From AC-32 sp963766375 (GTDB lineage: Bacteria; Actinomycetota; Thermoleophilia; Gaiellales; Gaiellaceae): DNA of 64,000 bases. Numbering within the stretch: position 1 is the stretch's first letter; every line of letters starts with the position of its first letter. The stretch spans positions 1-64,000 of the forward strand of contig CAVXZG010000013.1 of assembly GCA_963766375.1 (NCBI GenBank). The letters are read 5' to 3'. This document shows, one piece after another, positions 33,704 through 41,175 of the stretch. The notes beneath the pieces were generated by a model. That model made no database searches. It was not told where the DNA came from and was given only the letters and a program-made list of their open reading frames with translations. Made by a program: the position numbers and the translations under genes.

Positions 33704-34782
33704 AGTACCGCATGCCCGGCACGCCGCTCCTGCGGGTCGTGACGGTGGTCGCGGCGGCGGCGGGCGTGGCCGCGCTGCTGTGGTGGCGCGGTCCCAACTG
33801 GGGGGCCGTTCTGCACGCCTTCGACGCCGTCCGCTGGGAGTGGGTGGTGGTCGCGATCGGGCTCAACCTGCTGTCGGTCGTCATGCGCGCCTTCGCCTGG
33901 CACACGATCATCAAGCAGGCGATCGACCCGCCGCACCCGCGCTTTCCGTTGGTGTTCTCGGCGTTTTCGGTGGGTCTGTTCGCCAACGCGGTGCTCCCGG
34001 GGCGGATCGGAGAGCTCGCGCGGGTGGCGGTGCTGACCCGGAAGCTGCGACTCCAGGGCCGTCGCGAAGCGGGGACATGGGCAGTGCTCGTCGGCACGGT
34101 CTTCTCGCACAGGCTCTTCGACCTCGTGCCGGCGGTGGGGCTGATCCTGTACGTGCTGCTGACCGCACGGATCCCCCACTGGGCGATCACGAGCCTCGTC
34201 GTCGTGATGGCGATCGGCTTCGCACTGTTTGCGTTCGCCTTCGCGAGCGCGCGGCACCGGCACCAGACGGTGATGGAGGGGCTCGGCCCGATCCGCAGGC
34301 TGGTGGAGATGGGCCGGCACGGTCTCGGCGTGCTGCACGCGCCGGCCGCGGCGGCGGTGGCCGCGCTCTTCCAGTGCCTCGGTTGGCTCTGCCAGTTCTT
34401 CGCGGTCTACACGGCGATGAGGGCCTTCGACATCCACGCGCCGCTGCCCGCGGCTGGGCTCGTGCTGCTGCTGATGAACGTGGCGACGCTCTTTCCGCTC
34501 TGGCCCGGCAACATCGGCCTGTTGCAGGCGGCGATTGCTTTGCCGCTGCGCTCGTACGGCGTCCCCGCGGGGAAGGCGATCGCGTACGGCTTCGGGCTCC
34601 AGGCGATCGAGGCCTCGGTGGGCATCGGCGTCGGCCTGATCTTCCTCGCGCGCGAGGGACTCTCGTTCGCGATGCTGCGGCGGATGCCGGGCGCGGGCGA
34701 GGCGGAAGTGCCGGAGGATCAAGCCGGAGTCGACGAGGCCCGCGAGGACAGGGCTCGTGCGCGCGCTCGCGTCCCCGGCTAG
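33700..34782 (+). CDS. flippase-like UPF0104/LPG-synthase TM-domain protein
   Basis: Integral membrane protein of 360 aa with about eight helices, family of lysylphosphatidylglycerol synthase TM domains and AglD-like flippases. Diagnostic segments: FAWHTIIKQAI, LFANAVLPGRIGELARVAVL, and LFPLWPGNIGLLQAAIALPL. The C-terminal 30 residues are charged (EVPEDQAGVDEAREDRARAR). GTG start overlaps the glycosyltransferase stop. Together they suggest export or remodelling of a glycolipid; inference from the pair. Confidence 0.8.
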   Translation: MKYRMPGTPLLRVVTVVAAAAGVAALLWWRGPNWGAVLHAFDAVRWEWVVVAIGLNLLSVVMRAFAWHTIIKQAIDPPHPRFPLVFSAFSVGLFANAVLPGRIGELARVAVLTRKLRLQGRREAGTWAVLVGTVFSHRLFDLVPAVGLILYVLLTARIPHWAITSLVVVMAIGFALFAFAFASARHRHQTVMEGLGPIRRLVEMGRHGLGVLHAPAAAAVAALFQCLGWLCQFFAVYTAMRAFDIHAPLPAAGLVLLLMNVATLFPLWPGNIGLLQAAIALPLRSYGVPAGKAIAYGFGLQAIEASVGIGVGLIFLAREGLSFAMLRRMPGAGEAEVPEDQAGVDEAREDRARARARVPG

Positions 34783-35668
34783 CCTCAAGGGCGTCCTCTC
34801 CGCGGCGGAGGCCGCTGCCGCTCTGGCCCGCGGCTTCCGGCGGGCCGGTGCCGAGGCCGAGGAGCTGCCCATCGCCGACGGGGGCGAGGGAACCGCGGAG
34901 GTGCTCGGCGCGAAGGTGGTGCGGGTCGAGCAGGTACACGACGCCTTCGGCCGGCAGCGCGAGGCGCCGATCCGGGAGCTCGCAGGCGGCGCCATCGTGG
35001 TGGAGAGCGCGGACGTCCTGCCACTCGACCCTGAGCGGTTGGACGTGCAGGCCGCCTCCAGCCGCGGGCTCGGCGAGCTGCTCGCGCGCGTCGGCCCGTG
35101 TCCGCGGCTACTGGTGTCTCTCGGCGGCACGGCCACGATGGACGGCGGCGCCGGGCTCCTGGAGGTCCTCGACGAGCTGCCGGGGCCGACGACGGTGCTC
35201 TACGACGTGCGGGCCACGCTGCTGGAGGCGCCGCGGCTCTTCGGACCGCAGAAAGGCGCGCTCGCCGACGATGTGCTGGAGCTCGAGCAGCGCTTCCTCC
35301 TACTCGACCACGCGCACTCGCTCGCGAAGCTTCCGGGCGGCGGCGCGGCGGGCGGCCTCGGCGCCGCGCTTGCCTCGCTCGGCGCCGAGCTCGTGCCGGG
35401 GGCGCTCTACGTGCTCGAGGCGATCGGCTTCCGCGAACGGGCCGCGGCCGCAGATCTCGTCGTCACGGGCGAGGGCACCGTCGACCAGACGACGTTCGAG
35501 GGCAAGGCACCGGGCGAGGCGTTACGGATCTGCGAGGAGCTCGGAGTGCCGTGCGTGCTCTTCGGCGGGCGCGTCGAGAACGGGATCGAGGCGGTGGCGC
35601 TCAGCGGCGACCCCGCGCGCGCGGCGCAGGATCTGGAGGAGCTAGGCCTCGGCCTCGGCCTGGCGTAG
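34757..35668 (+). CDS. glycerate kinase
   Basis: Protein of 303 aa of the GarK/GlxK glycerate kinase family, making 2- or 3-phosphoglycerate from glycerate and ATP. Conserved blocks: SAAEAAAALARGFRRAGAEA, LPIADGGEGTAEVL, LLVSLGGTATMDGGAGLLEV, GPQKGA, PGGGAAGGLGAAL and VVTGEGTVDQTTFEGKAPGE. Slightly short at the N-terminus (family usually begins with a KIAPDSFKG strand; here ASPASLKG). Overlaps the flippase gene by 26 bases and the convergent CNB gene by 27 bases. Confidence 0.85.
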   Translation: MRALASPASLKGVLSAAEAAAALARGFRRAGAEAEELPIADGGEGTAEVLGAKVVRVEQVHDAFGRQREAPIRELAGGAIVVESADVLPLDPERLDVQAASSRGLGELLARVGPCPRLLVSLGGTATMDGGAGLLEVLDELPGPTTVLYDVRATLLEAPRLFGPQKGALADDVLELEQRFLLLDHAHSLAKLPGGGAAGGLGAALASLGAELVPGALYVLEAIGFRERAAAADLVVTGEGTVDQTTFEGKAPGEALRICEELGVPCVLFGGRVENGIEAVALSGDPARAAQDLEELGLGLGLA

Positions 35669-36056
35669 GCGCTTCGCCATCGCCTGGAGCAGCGGCCACG
35701 CGATGCGCGGCTCGCTCTCGACGATCGGACGGAAGTCCCAGAACGTGAGCCCATAGCACTTCAGGTCGGACTCGGCCTTGATCGAGGCGGTGCGGTCGCC
35801 CTGGTCGATCATCGCGACGTCGCCGAAGTAGTCGCCCGGGCCGAGGCGGCCGCGCTCGTCGCCGTGGACGGTGACGGAAGCCTCGCCGCTCTCGATCACG
35901 AAGAAGCCCGCGCCGCCCTCGCCCTCGGTCGCGACGGGCTCGCCGGCATTGAAGGTGCGCTCCTTGAACGACTCACTCAGCCGCTGCGAGCTCGCGCGGC
36001 TCCAGCTCCGCGAAGAGCGGAATCCGCTGGAGGAGCTCGACGGACGGTCCGGCCAC
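35642..36056 (-). CDS. single-domain cyclic-nucleotide-binding protein, one frameshift
   Basis: About 138 aa: GTG 36056 begins AGPSVELLQRIPLFAELEPR; the frame changes near 35985 and continues LSESFKERTFNAGEPVATEG, then FFVIESGEASVTVHGDERGR, LGPGDYFGDVAMIDQGDRTA and ends AKRLRQAEAEA. The CNB fold is complete, with the GxYFG-type phosphate-binding cassette as GDYFGDVAMIDQGDRTAS. No DNA-binding domain, so it is not a Crp regulator but a stand-alone sensor. A close paralogue lies at 40552. It follows an MFS-CNB fusion on the same strand by 10 bases. Confidence 0.75.
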
Positions 36057-36066
36057 GCGCGGATTC

Positions 36067-37671
36067 TTACACGGTCGAGATACCCAAGCGCGAGCCCACG
36101 ACCGCTTCGGCCGCCTGGGCGCTGCCCGCATGGCCGGTGACTGCGCCCAGGAAGTCCTCGCGGTCGAGCGCATAGAGCTCGGCGTCGGTCGCCGCTCGCA
36201 CCGTGGCTGTCCGAGGAACATCTCGGAGCAGGGCGATCTCGCCGAAGTAGGAGCCGGGCCCCTCGCGGCGCGGCGGGCCCGCGTCCAGCACGACCTCGAC
36301 CTCGCCCCCGGCGATGATGTAGAAGCGGTCGCCGTGCTCGCCCTGGCGGATGATCTCCTCGCCGGCGCGCACGTGCACGGCGCGAGGCCGGACGCGAGTT
36401 GCTCGAGCACGGGCGGCGAGAGCGGCGCAAAGATCGGGATCGACTGGAGCAGCTCGAGCTCGCGGTCGTGCGACGGCGCCGCGTCGAGCTTCGCAAGGCT
36501 TGCGCGCGTGAGCACCCAGAGCCCGGGAAGCAAGGAGCCGGCGATCACGAGCGCCCAGCGCACGCCGACCGCGTCGATCAGCACCGGCGCGAGGATCGCA
36601 CCCAGTGCGACGGTCCCGTAGAAGAGGCTGTGCAGGACGCCGAAGACCCGGGAGAGCACGTCGCTCGGCGTGTTGCGCTGGAGGAGCGTGAAGCCGGAGA
36701 CGTCCTCGACGATGATCGCGAGCCCGATCAAGGCGAACACGACGAGCGCCACGCCCGTCTTGGGGAAGGCCCCGAGCAGCAGCAAGGGCCCACCGGTGCA
36801 GGCCACCGCGATCCCGAACGTCGTGGCAAGACGCCGGTGGCCGATCAGCGTCAGCGAGACGAGGCCGCCGATGAGCCCGCCGACGCCGACGGCCGCATTC
36901 AGATAGCCCACGCCGGAGGGGCCGAGATTCAGCAGCTCGAGGGCGGAGACGGCGATCAGGACGGTGAAGGCGCCGTTCACGAGCGTCTGCGCCGAGAAGA
37001 GGCCGACCACGAGCCGCAGCCGGCGGTCGCGCGCGATCGCCCGGAAACCGGCGGCCGCCTCGTCCCGGAGGTGCGTCGGCTCCCGCTGTAAGGGCGGCTC
37101 GGTCGTCCTGAGCAGGCCCGTCAGCATGAGGGCCGACCAGAGGAACGTGGCGGCGGTGACCACGAACACGACCCAGACCGTGGAAACGGCGAGGAGAAGC
37201 CCGCCGAGCGCTGGGCCCACGCAGAAGCCAAGGCTCTCGATCGTGCTCGAGCTGACGTTGGCGGCGGTCAGCTCCTCGGGCGTCCTGGCCAGGGACGGCA
37301 AGATCGCCGCCTGTGCAGGCTGGAAGGCGGTAGTCGTCACGGCCACCGCCGCGGCCAGCGCGTAGACGGCCTCGATCGGCGCGTGCGTGAGCACGCAGAC
37401 CGCCATTCCGGCCAGTCCCGCCGCGCGGAGCAGGTCGGAGGCCAGCATCACCCGGACACGGGGATAGCGGTCGCCGAGGATGGCGGAGAACGGCGAGGCC
37501 ACGGCTGCCGGAAGCCAGCGAATCAGGCCGACGAGCCCGACCGCGGAGGCCCCGCCGTGGCGGTACGCATACACGACGAGCGCGATCGCAGTACGCCCAG
37601 CTGCCGATAATCGAGCCGGCCCAGGCGAGCTTGACGCGGCGCAGCGCAGGGTTTCGGTAGACCTCGCGCAT
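36067..37671 (-). CDS. MFS transporter fused to a cyclic-nucleotide-binding domain, two frameshifts
   Basis: About 535 aa: N-terminal MREVYRNPALRRVKLAWAGS, then (after a frame change near 37590) twelve-helix major facilitator with VYAYRHGGASAVGLVGLIRW, GDRYPRVRVMLASDLLRAAG and VSGFTLLQRNTPSDVLSRVF; the C-terminal 130 residues (after a change near 36390) are a CNB domain: VRAGEEIIRQGEHGDRFYII then GSYFGEIALLRDVPRTATVR. MFS-CNB fusions are known but uncommon; cyclic nucleotide would gate or allosterically regulate transport (inference). No substrate can be assigned. Confidence 0.75.
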   Translation of the reverse strand: MREVYRNPALRRVKLAWAGSIIGSWAYCDRARRVCVPPRRGLRGRARRPDSLASGSRGLAVLRHPRRPLSPCPGDAGLRPAPRGGTGRNGGLRAHARADRGRLRAGRGGGRDDYRLPACTGGDLAVPGQDARGADRRQRQLEHDREPWLLRGPSARRASPRRFHGLGRVRGHRRHVPLVGPHADGPAQDDRAALTAGADAPPGRGGRRFPGDRARPPAAARGRPLLGADARERRLHRPDRRLRPRAAESRPLRRGLSECGRRRRRAHRRPRLADADRPPASCHDVRDRGGLHRWALAAARGLPQDGRGARRVRLDRARDHRRGRLRLHAPPAQHAERRALPGLRRPAQPLLRDRRTGCDPRAGADRRGRRALGARDRRLLASRALGAHARKPCEARRGAVARPRARAAPVDPDLCAALAARARATRVRPRAVHVRAGEEIIRQGEHGDRFYIIAGGEVEVVLDAGPPRREGPGSYFGEIALLRDVPRTATVRAATDAELYALDREDFLGAVTGHAGSAQAAEAVVGSRLGISTV

Positions 37672-37825
37672 GGCGCGAGATCGACTCGCGAACGCGCTCC
37701 CGCAAACGGCTCATGCGCGCAGGATGTCAGCAGCCATTGCGTTTTTGAAGCGGCGGCGGGAAGATTTCGGCAACGAGACGCCGTCTAGTGTGCAAGTTCA
37801 GGAAGTCGAACAAGGAGGCAGTCAG

Positions 37826-38177
37826 ATGGAAGAGCGGCCAGAAGAGACCCCAGGATCGACGAGGAGCAGGACGTCGAGGGCCATAAGCACCAAGCCCCGC
37901 ACGTCACGGCGCCCCGCAGCACGGGCGCGAGGACGAGGGTGACGATGTCGAGGCGCACGGCCCGCATGTCACGGCGCCCCGCAACACGGCGGCCCCGCAG
38001 CACGGGCAGAACGAGGACGAGGGTGACGACGTCGAGGCGCACGGCCCGCAGCACGGCGCCCCGCAGCACGGCGCCCCGCAGCACGGGCGCGAGGGCGAGG
38101 ACGAGGACGACGATGTCGAGGCTCACCAGCGCACTTCGGCAGCGCCGCACGTCACGGCAAGCCGCAGACACGGCTAG
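37826..38177 (+). CDS. acidic, His-rich repeat protein, two frameshifts
   Basis: ATG 37826 has a near-perfect AAGGAGG at 37812-37818, so translation is likely. Reading through two one-base changes in CCCC runs (near 37850 and 37900) gives about 117 aa: MEERPEETP, DEEQDVEGHKHQAPHVTAPQ, then units built on EDEGDDVEAHGP followed by HVTAP, QHGAP or similar, to DDDVEAHQRTSAAPHVTAS. Four DVE(A/G)H units are visible. The protein would be strongly acidic, His-rich and disordered; metal binding or a multi-core peptide precursor are both possible. No family assigned. Converges on the GAF gene across a hairpin. Confidence 0.6.
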
Positions 38178-38203
38178 GACTTCGAGCTCAGTCCAGTCGC
38201 TCT

Positions 38204-38227
38204 AGAGGGAGCCGAAAGGCTCCCTCT
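38204..38227. terminator. hairpin with GAAA loop between convergent genes
   Basis: Arms AGAGGGAGCC (38204-38213) and GGCTCCCTCT (38218-38227) with a GAAA tetraloop, between the repeat-peptide gene and the GAF gene. Right arm runs into TTAG. Likely bidirectional terminator. Confidence 0.8.
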
Positions 38228-38868
38228 TAGCGTTCCTGAAGAAGTTGTTCGAGAGCGCGCAGCAGTCGCAGCGCCGCTTCTTTGCGCTCGGGCTCGGCAT
38301 CGGCGAGCAGGGACACGAACCGCGCAACCGCCTCTGCCTCGCCGCCTTCGGACTCGAGCACCGCCCGCGCTGCGCGCGCCTTCTGCAAGAGGTCGAGCGC
38401 GATCGCGGCCTCGTTCGCGAAGAGCCCGAGCAGCTCCATCTCGGCGAGCGAGAAGGCGGCGTTCGCCGGCCGGTCGAGCACCTCGAGCACGCCGAGCGCG
38501 TCGTCCTCGTACAGGAGCGGGACAGCCATGATCCCCTTCGGCACGAATCCGGTCGATTCCGCGGCTTCGCGTGCGAAGCGGGGATCGTTCTCGAGCTCTT
38601 CGACCACGAGCGGCTGCCGCGTGACGAGCACCCAGCCGGCGATGCCGGTGCTCGAGGGGAAGCGCTGACCGACGAGGTCTTCGGCGCCTTCGCCGGCGAC
38701 GGCCTCGAAGACGAGCTCGTCGGAGGGCTCGTCGAAGAGGAAGACCGAGGAGGCGCGGGCGCCGAAGATCGCCCGGGCGACCTCGACGATCGATTGCAGC
38801 AGGGCGCGATACGAGTCCTCCGAACCCAGCGCGCCCGCCGCGACGGCAGCTCTCAGGTCGTCGCTCAT
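38227..38868 (-). CDS. GAF-domain protein
   Basis: Cytoplasmic sensor-like protein of 213 aa: GAF domain at residues about 15-165 (FGARASSVFLFDEPSDELVF, GQRFPSSTGIAGWVLVTRQP, MAVPLLYEDDALGVLEVLDR) followed by a helical tail. No output domain, so it must act on a partner. Its ATG overlaps the subtilase stop by 4 bases (ATGA), making it the last gene of a coupled minus-strand run. Ligand unknown. Confidence 0.85.
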   Translation of the reverse strand: MSDDLRAAVAAGALGSEDSYRALLQSIVEVARAIFGARASSVFLFDEPSDELVFEAVAGEGAEDLVGQRFPSSTGIAGWVLVTRQPLVVEELENDPRFAREAAESTGFVPKGIMAVPLLYEDDALGVLEVLDRPANAAFSLAEMELLGLFANEAAIALDLLQKARAARAVLESEGGEAEAVARFVSLLADAEPERKEAALRLLRALEQLLQER

Positions 38869-39713
38869 CGCCCTCCTCCGACGTTGTTGGCGGTCAGGTA
38901 GAGCACGTTCTTCAGCTGGAACGGGGTCAGCTCAGGATGCTTGGCCATGATCAGCGCGCAGATGCCGCTCATGTGCGGGGTCGCGAAGCTGTTGCCGGTC
39001 GAGAGGATCTTGCCGCCGCCGAGCCAGGCGATCTCGACGCCCACGCCCCGGGCGAAGAACTCGACCGGCGGCGCCGGGTTGTAGAAGAAGGTGTCCGGCT
39101 CCGGCTCCTCGTGGCTTCCGACCGAGATCACGGACGAAAAGCGCCAGGGGTAGCTCTCGACCGGCATGTTGTGCGCCGAGGCCACGAGCACGGTGTTCCG
39201 GAAGTACGCGCTGTCGGCGAGCTCGTGCAGCAGCCCCGCGAACTGCCGTTTCGTGGTCGAGAGGCTCATGTTGATCACGTCGAAGCCCTGCTCGACCGCC
39301 CAGCGCAGGCCCCCGAGCAGGACGGGCCCGCTGCCCTTGAACCCGGCCCCGAGCACGCGCGCGCTGATCAGGGTGCAGTCGGGCGCGAGCGCGCGGACGA
39401 TTCCGGCGCAGGCCGTGCCATGTCCGCAGAGATCGCCCTCGGTGTCGTCGATGAGCTCGATCTCGTCCTCGTCCCCGACGCGGTTGAAGGCGACCGCCTG
39501 GTCGATCTCGCCCACGAGCGGGTGGCCGGCTTCGACGCCGCTGTCGAGAATGCAGACCCGCACGCCTTTACCGGTCGAGCCGCCCCAGGCCCACTCGCGC
39601 GTGACGCGTTCAGGCCACTTGTCCCCGATCGAGATCTGGTCGCCGCCTCCGGCCGCGAGGCTCCAGGCGGGAAGGCTCTCGGCGTGCTTGCGTGCGGGCT
39701 CTTGCTGTGACAC
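38865..39713 (-). CDS. S8 subtilisin-like serine peptidase
   Basis: Protease of 282 aa with the full catalytic triad: Asp57 in CILDSGVEAGHP, His98 in CGHGTACAGIV, Ser near 245 in STGNSFATPHMSGICALI; the oxyanion Asn is in VASAHN. There is no signal peptide, and only about 45 residues precede the catalytic core, so it looks intracellular without a classical prodomain. It is coupled to the GAF gene and follows the 85-aa/sigma-factor pair. Small cytoplasmic subtilases of this kind can process peptides or regulators; the partner here is unknown. Confidence 0.85.
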   Translation of the reverse strand: MSQQEPARKHAESLPAWSLAAGGGDQISIGDKWPERVTREWAWGGSTGKGVRVCILDSGVEAGHPLVGEIDQAVAFNRVGDEDEIELIDDTEGDLCGHGTACAGIVRALAPDCTLISARVLGAGFKGSGPVLLGGLRWAVEQGFDVINMSLSTTKRQFAGLLHELADSAYFRNTVLVASAHNMPVESYPWRFSSVISVGSHEEPEPDTFFYNPAPPVEFFARGVGVEIAWLGGGKILSTGNSFATPHMSGICALIMAKHPELTPFQLKNVLYLTANNVGGGR

Positions 39714-39731
39714 CCGCAGATCGTACGGTCT

Positions 39732-39989
39732 TTAGCCGTCTGCGAGGAGGCGGCGGACCTTGTCGACCACACGCGGCTCGGGCTCGATGCCCTCTGCCTG
39801 GAGCGCGGTCTCGAGGTCGGCGAGGAGCGCGGCGCGGAACTCGGCATCTGCCTGGGCCCGCACGACGATCTGGTCGATCTCCGCTTTCGCTGCCGGCAGC
39901 TCCTGCGCCGCCTGCACCCAGCCCACTGGGGCCGGGGGAAGCATCCCGATCAACCGTGCGAGTGTCTCTGCGTCGTATTTGCTCATCAC
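39732..39989 (-). CDS. 85-aa protein with NHLP-leader-like segment
   Basis: Small soluble protein beginning MSKYDAETLARLIGMLPPAP. The segment IDQIVVRAQADAEFRAALLA then DLETALQAEGIEPEP is reminiscent of nitrile-hydratase-type leader peptides (NHLP), in which A-x-A-x-D-x-x-FR-x-x-LL-x-D-x-x-x-AL-x-x-x-G is typical, but there is no Gly-Gly cleavage site and no Cys/Ser/Thr-rich core after it. Its start overlaps the sigma factor's stop by 4 bases (ATGA), so it is made with it; an anti-sigma or partner role is equally possible. The ATG one codon upstream gives the MM start. Confidence 0.6.
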   Translation of the reverse strand: MMSKYDAETLARLIGMLPPAPVGWVQAAQELPAAKAEIDQIVVRAQADAEFRAALLADLETALQAEGIEPEPRVVDKVRRLLADG

Positions 39990-40555
39990 GTCACCTGCTC
40001 ACTGGACGGGAGTGGGGGGCTGTTTCTTCCCTCGAAGGTCGTTCGTAGCTTGTCGAGGCAGCGGGAGATGCGGCTGGCGATCGTTCCGGCGGGCAGGCTG
40101 AGGCTGTCGCCGATCGTCCGGTAGCTCTCGTCCTGGGCGAAGAAGCGGTCGAGAATCACCTGGCAGTTCTCGGGCAGCTCGGCGAGGGCCTCGTGCACGT
40201 CGAACGCCTCCTCCAGCTCGGTGAGCACGTCGTCGGCGGGCGCATCCGCGAGGTCTTCGAGGTCGGTCCCGACCTCGCGCGAGCCCGTGCGCAGGCGGTC
40301 GATGCAAAGGCGCCGCGTGAGCTGAGCGATCCAGGGTCGAACGGCGTCGTCGTCGCGGAGCGAGTCGAGCCGCTCGTAGACCCGCGCGAACACGTCCTGG
40401 AAGACGTCCTCCGCGTCGTGCGGCGGGAGCCGGAAGCCCTGGATGGTGATGGCGTAGACGTAGCGGGAGAAGCGCTCGACAAGCTCCCGCCAAGCCTCGT
40501 CGTCGCCTTCACGGCAGCGGGCGACGAGGGCGGCGTCGGTCAGCTCGGCGGTCAG
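39986..40555 (-). CDS. ECF-like RNA polymerase sigma factor
   Basis: Sigma-70 family factor of about 189 aa. Region 2 is REGDDEAWRELVERFSRYVY with DAEDVFQDVFARVYERL; region 4 is AELPENCQVILDRFFAQDES then TIGDSLSLPAGTIASRISRC. No ATG/GTG is available at the family's usual N-terminus; a CTG at 40555, directly after the CNB gene's stop, is the best position, or an indel hides the start. It is flanked by the CNB gene upstream and the 85-aa gene downstream with 4-base or smaller gaps, so all are co-expressed. Promoter target unknown. Confidence 0.8.
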   Translation of the reverse strand: MTAELTDAALVARCREGDDEAWRELVERFSRYVYAITIQGFRLPPHDAEDVFQDVFARVYERLDSLRDDDAVRPWIAQLTRRLCIDRLRTGSREVGTDLEDLADAPADDVLTELEEAFDVHEALAELPENCQVILDRFFAQDESYRTIGDSLSLPAGTIASRISRCLDKLRTTFEGRNSPPLPSSEQVT

Positions 40556-40959
40556 CTTTGAGCGGCCCGCAGCCGCTTGGCCATCGTCTCCATGAGCTTC
40601 CAGGCGATCGAGGCGTTCGACTCGACCAGCGGACGGAACTCCCACGAGGTGAGGCCATAGCAGCGCAGGTCGCTGTCGGCGATGACGGTCGCGCTTCTCG
40701 CGCCGTCGTCGATCAGGGCGATCTCGCCGAAGTAGTCGCCGGGGCCGAGCTTGCCGCGGTCGGCGTCTCGCACGGTCACGGTCGCTTCGCCGCTCTCGAT
40801 CACGAAGAAGCCCGCGCCGCTCTTGCCTTCGCCCGCGACGGTGCTGCCTGACTGAAACGTGCGCTCCTTGAACGAGCGCGCGAGCCGCTCGAGATCGCCG
40901 CGGTCGAAGTCCGCGAAGAGCGGGACGCGCTGGAGGAGCTCGACTGGTGCCTGTGCCAT
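40552..40959 (-). CDS. single-domain cyclic-nucleotide-binding protein
   Basis: Protein of 135 aa, intact paralogue of the one at 35642: MAQAPVELLQRVPLFADFDR, SFKERTFQSGSTVAGEGKSG, FFVIESGEATVTVRDADRGK, LGPGDYFGEIALIDDGARSA and end AKRLRAAQS. The phosphate-binding cassette (FGEIALIDDGARSAT) is normal. No HTH. First gene of a run: CNB, sigma factor, 85-aa protein, subtilase, GAF. It could couple a cyclic nucleotide signal to the sigma factor; inference from neighbourhood. Confidence 0.85.
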   Translation of the reverse strand: MAQAPVELLQRVPLFADFDRGDLERLARSFKERTFQSGSTVAGEGKSGAGFFVIESGEATVTVRDADRGKLGPGDYFGEIALIDDGARSATVIADSDLRCYGLTSWEFRPLVESNASIAWKLMETMAKRLRAAQS

Positions 40960-40968
40960 GCCGTAATC

Positions 40969-41175
40969 CTAAGGCTTTGTCGCTTCTGCGCGACCCGCCA
41001 GCTCCTCGATCTTCCCTTCGGCCGTGTCCAGGCGCTCTTTGCAGAAGCGGTAGAGCTCCTCGCCGCGCTCCCAGAGCTTGAGGGCCTCGTCCAGCGGAGC
41101 CTCGCCGCTTTCGAGGCGCTGGACGATCTCTTCGAGCTCGCGCTGGGCCTGTTCGAAGGTGCGCTCGTCGCTCAT
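40969..41175 (-). CDS. xseB: exodeoxyribonuclease VII small subunit
   Basis: Protein of 68 aa: MSDERTFEQAQRELEEIVQR, LESGEAPLDEALKLWERGEE, the standard helical hairpin that wraps around XseA. Overlaps the xseA stop by 4 bases (ATGA). With XseA it forms the nuclease that degrades single-stranded DNA in both directions, in repair. Confidence 0.92.
   Translation of the reverse strand: MSDERTFEQAQRELEEIVQRLESGEAPLDEALKLWERGEELYRFCKERLDTAEGKIEELAGRAEATKP

Noticed and set aside
37785..38171. Minus-strand Leu/Val-rich ORF of 128 aa as a membrane protein
   Set aside because: It is the antisense of the Asp/His-rich repeat frame; GAC/GTC and CAC/GTG complements create the hydrophobic appearance. The plus frame has the strong RBS.
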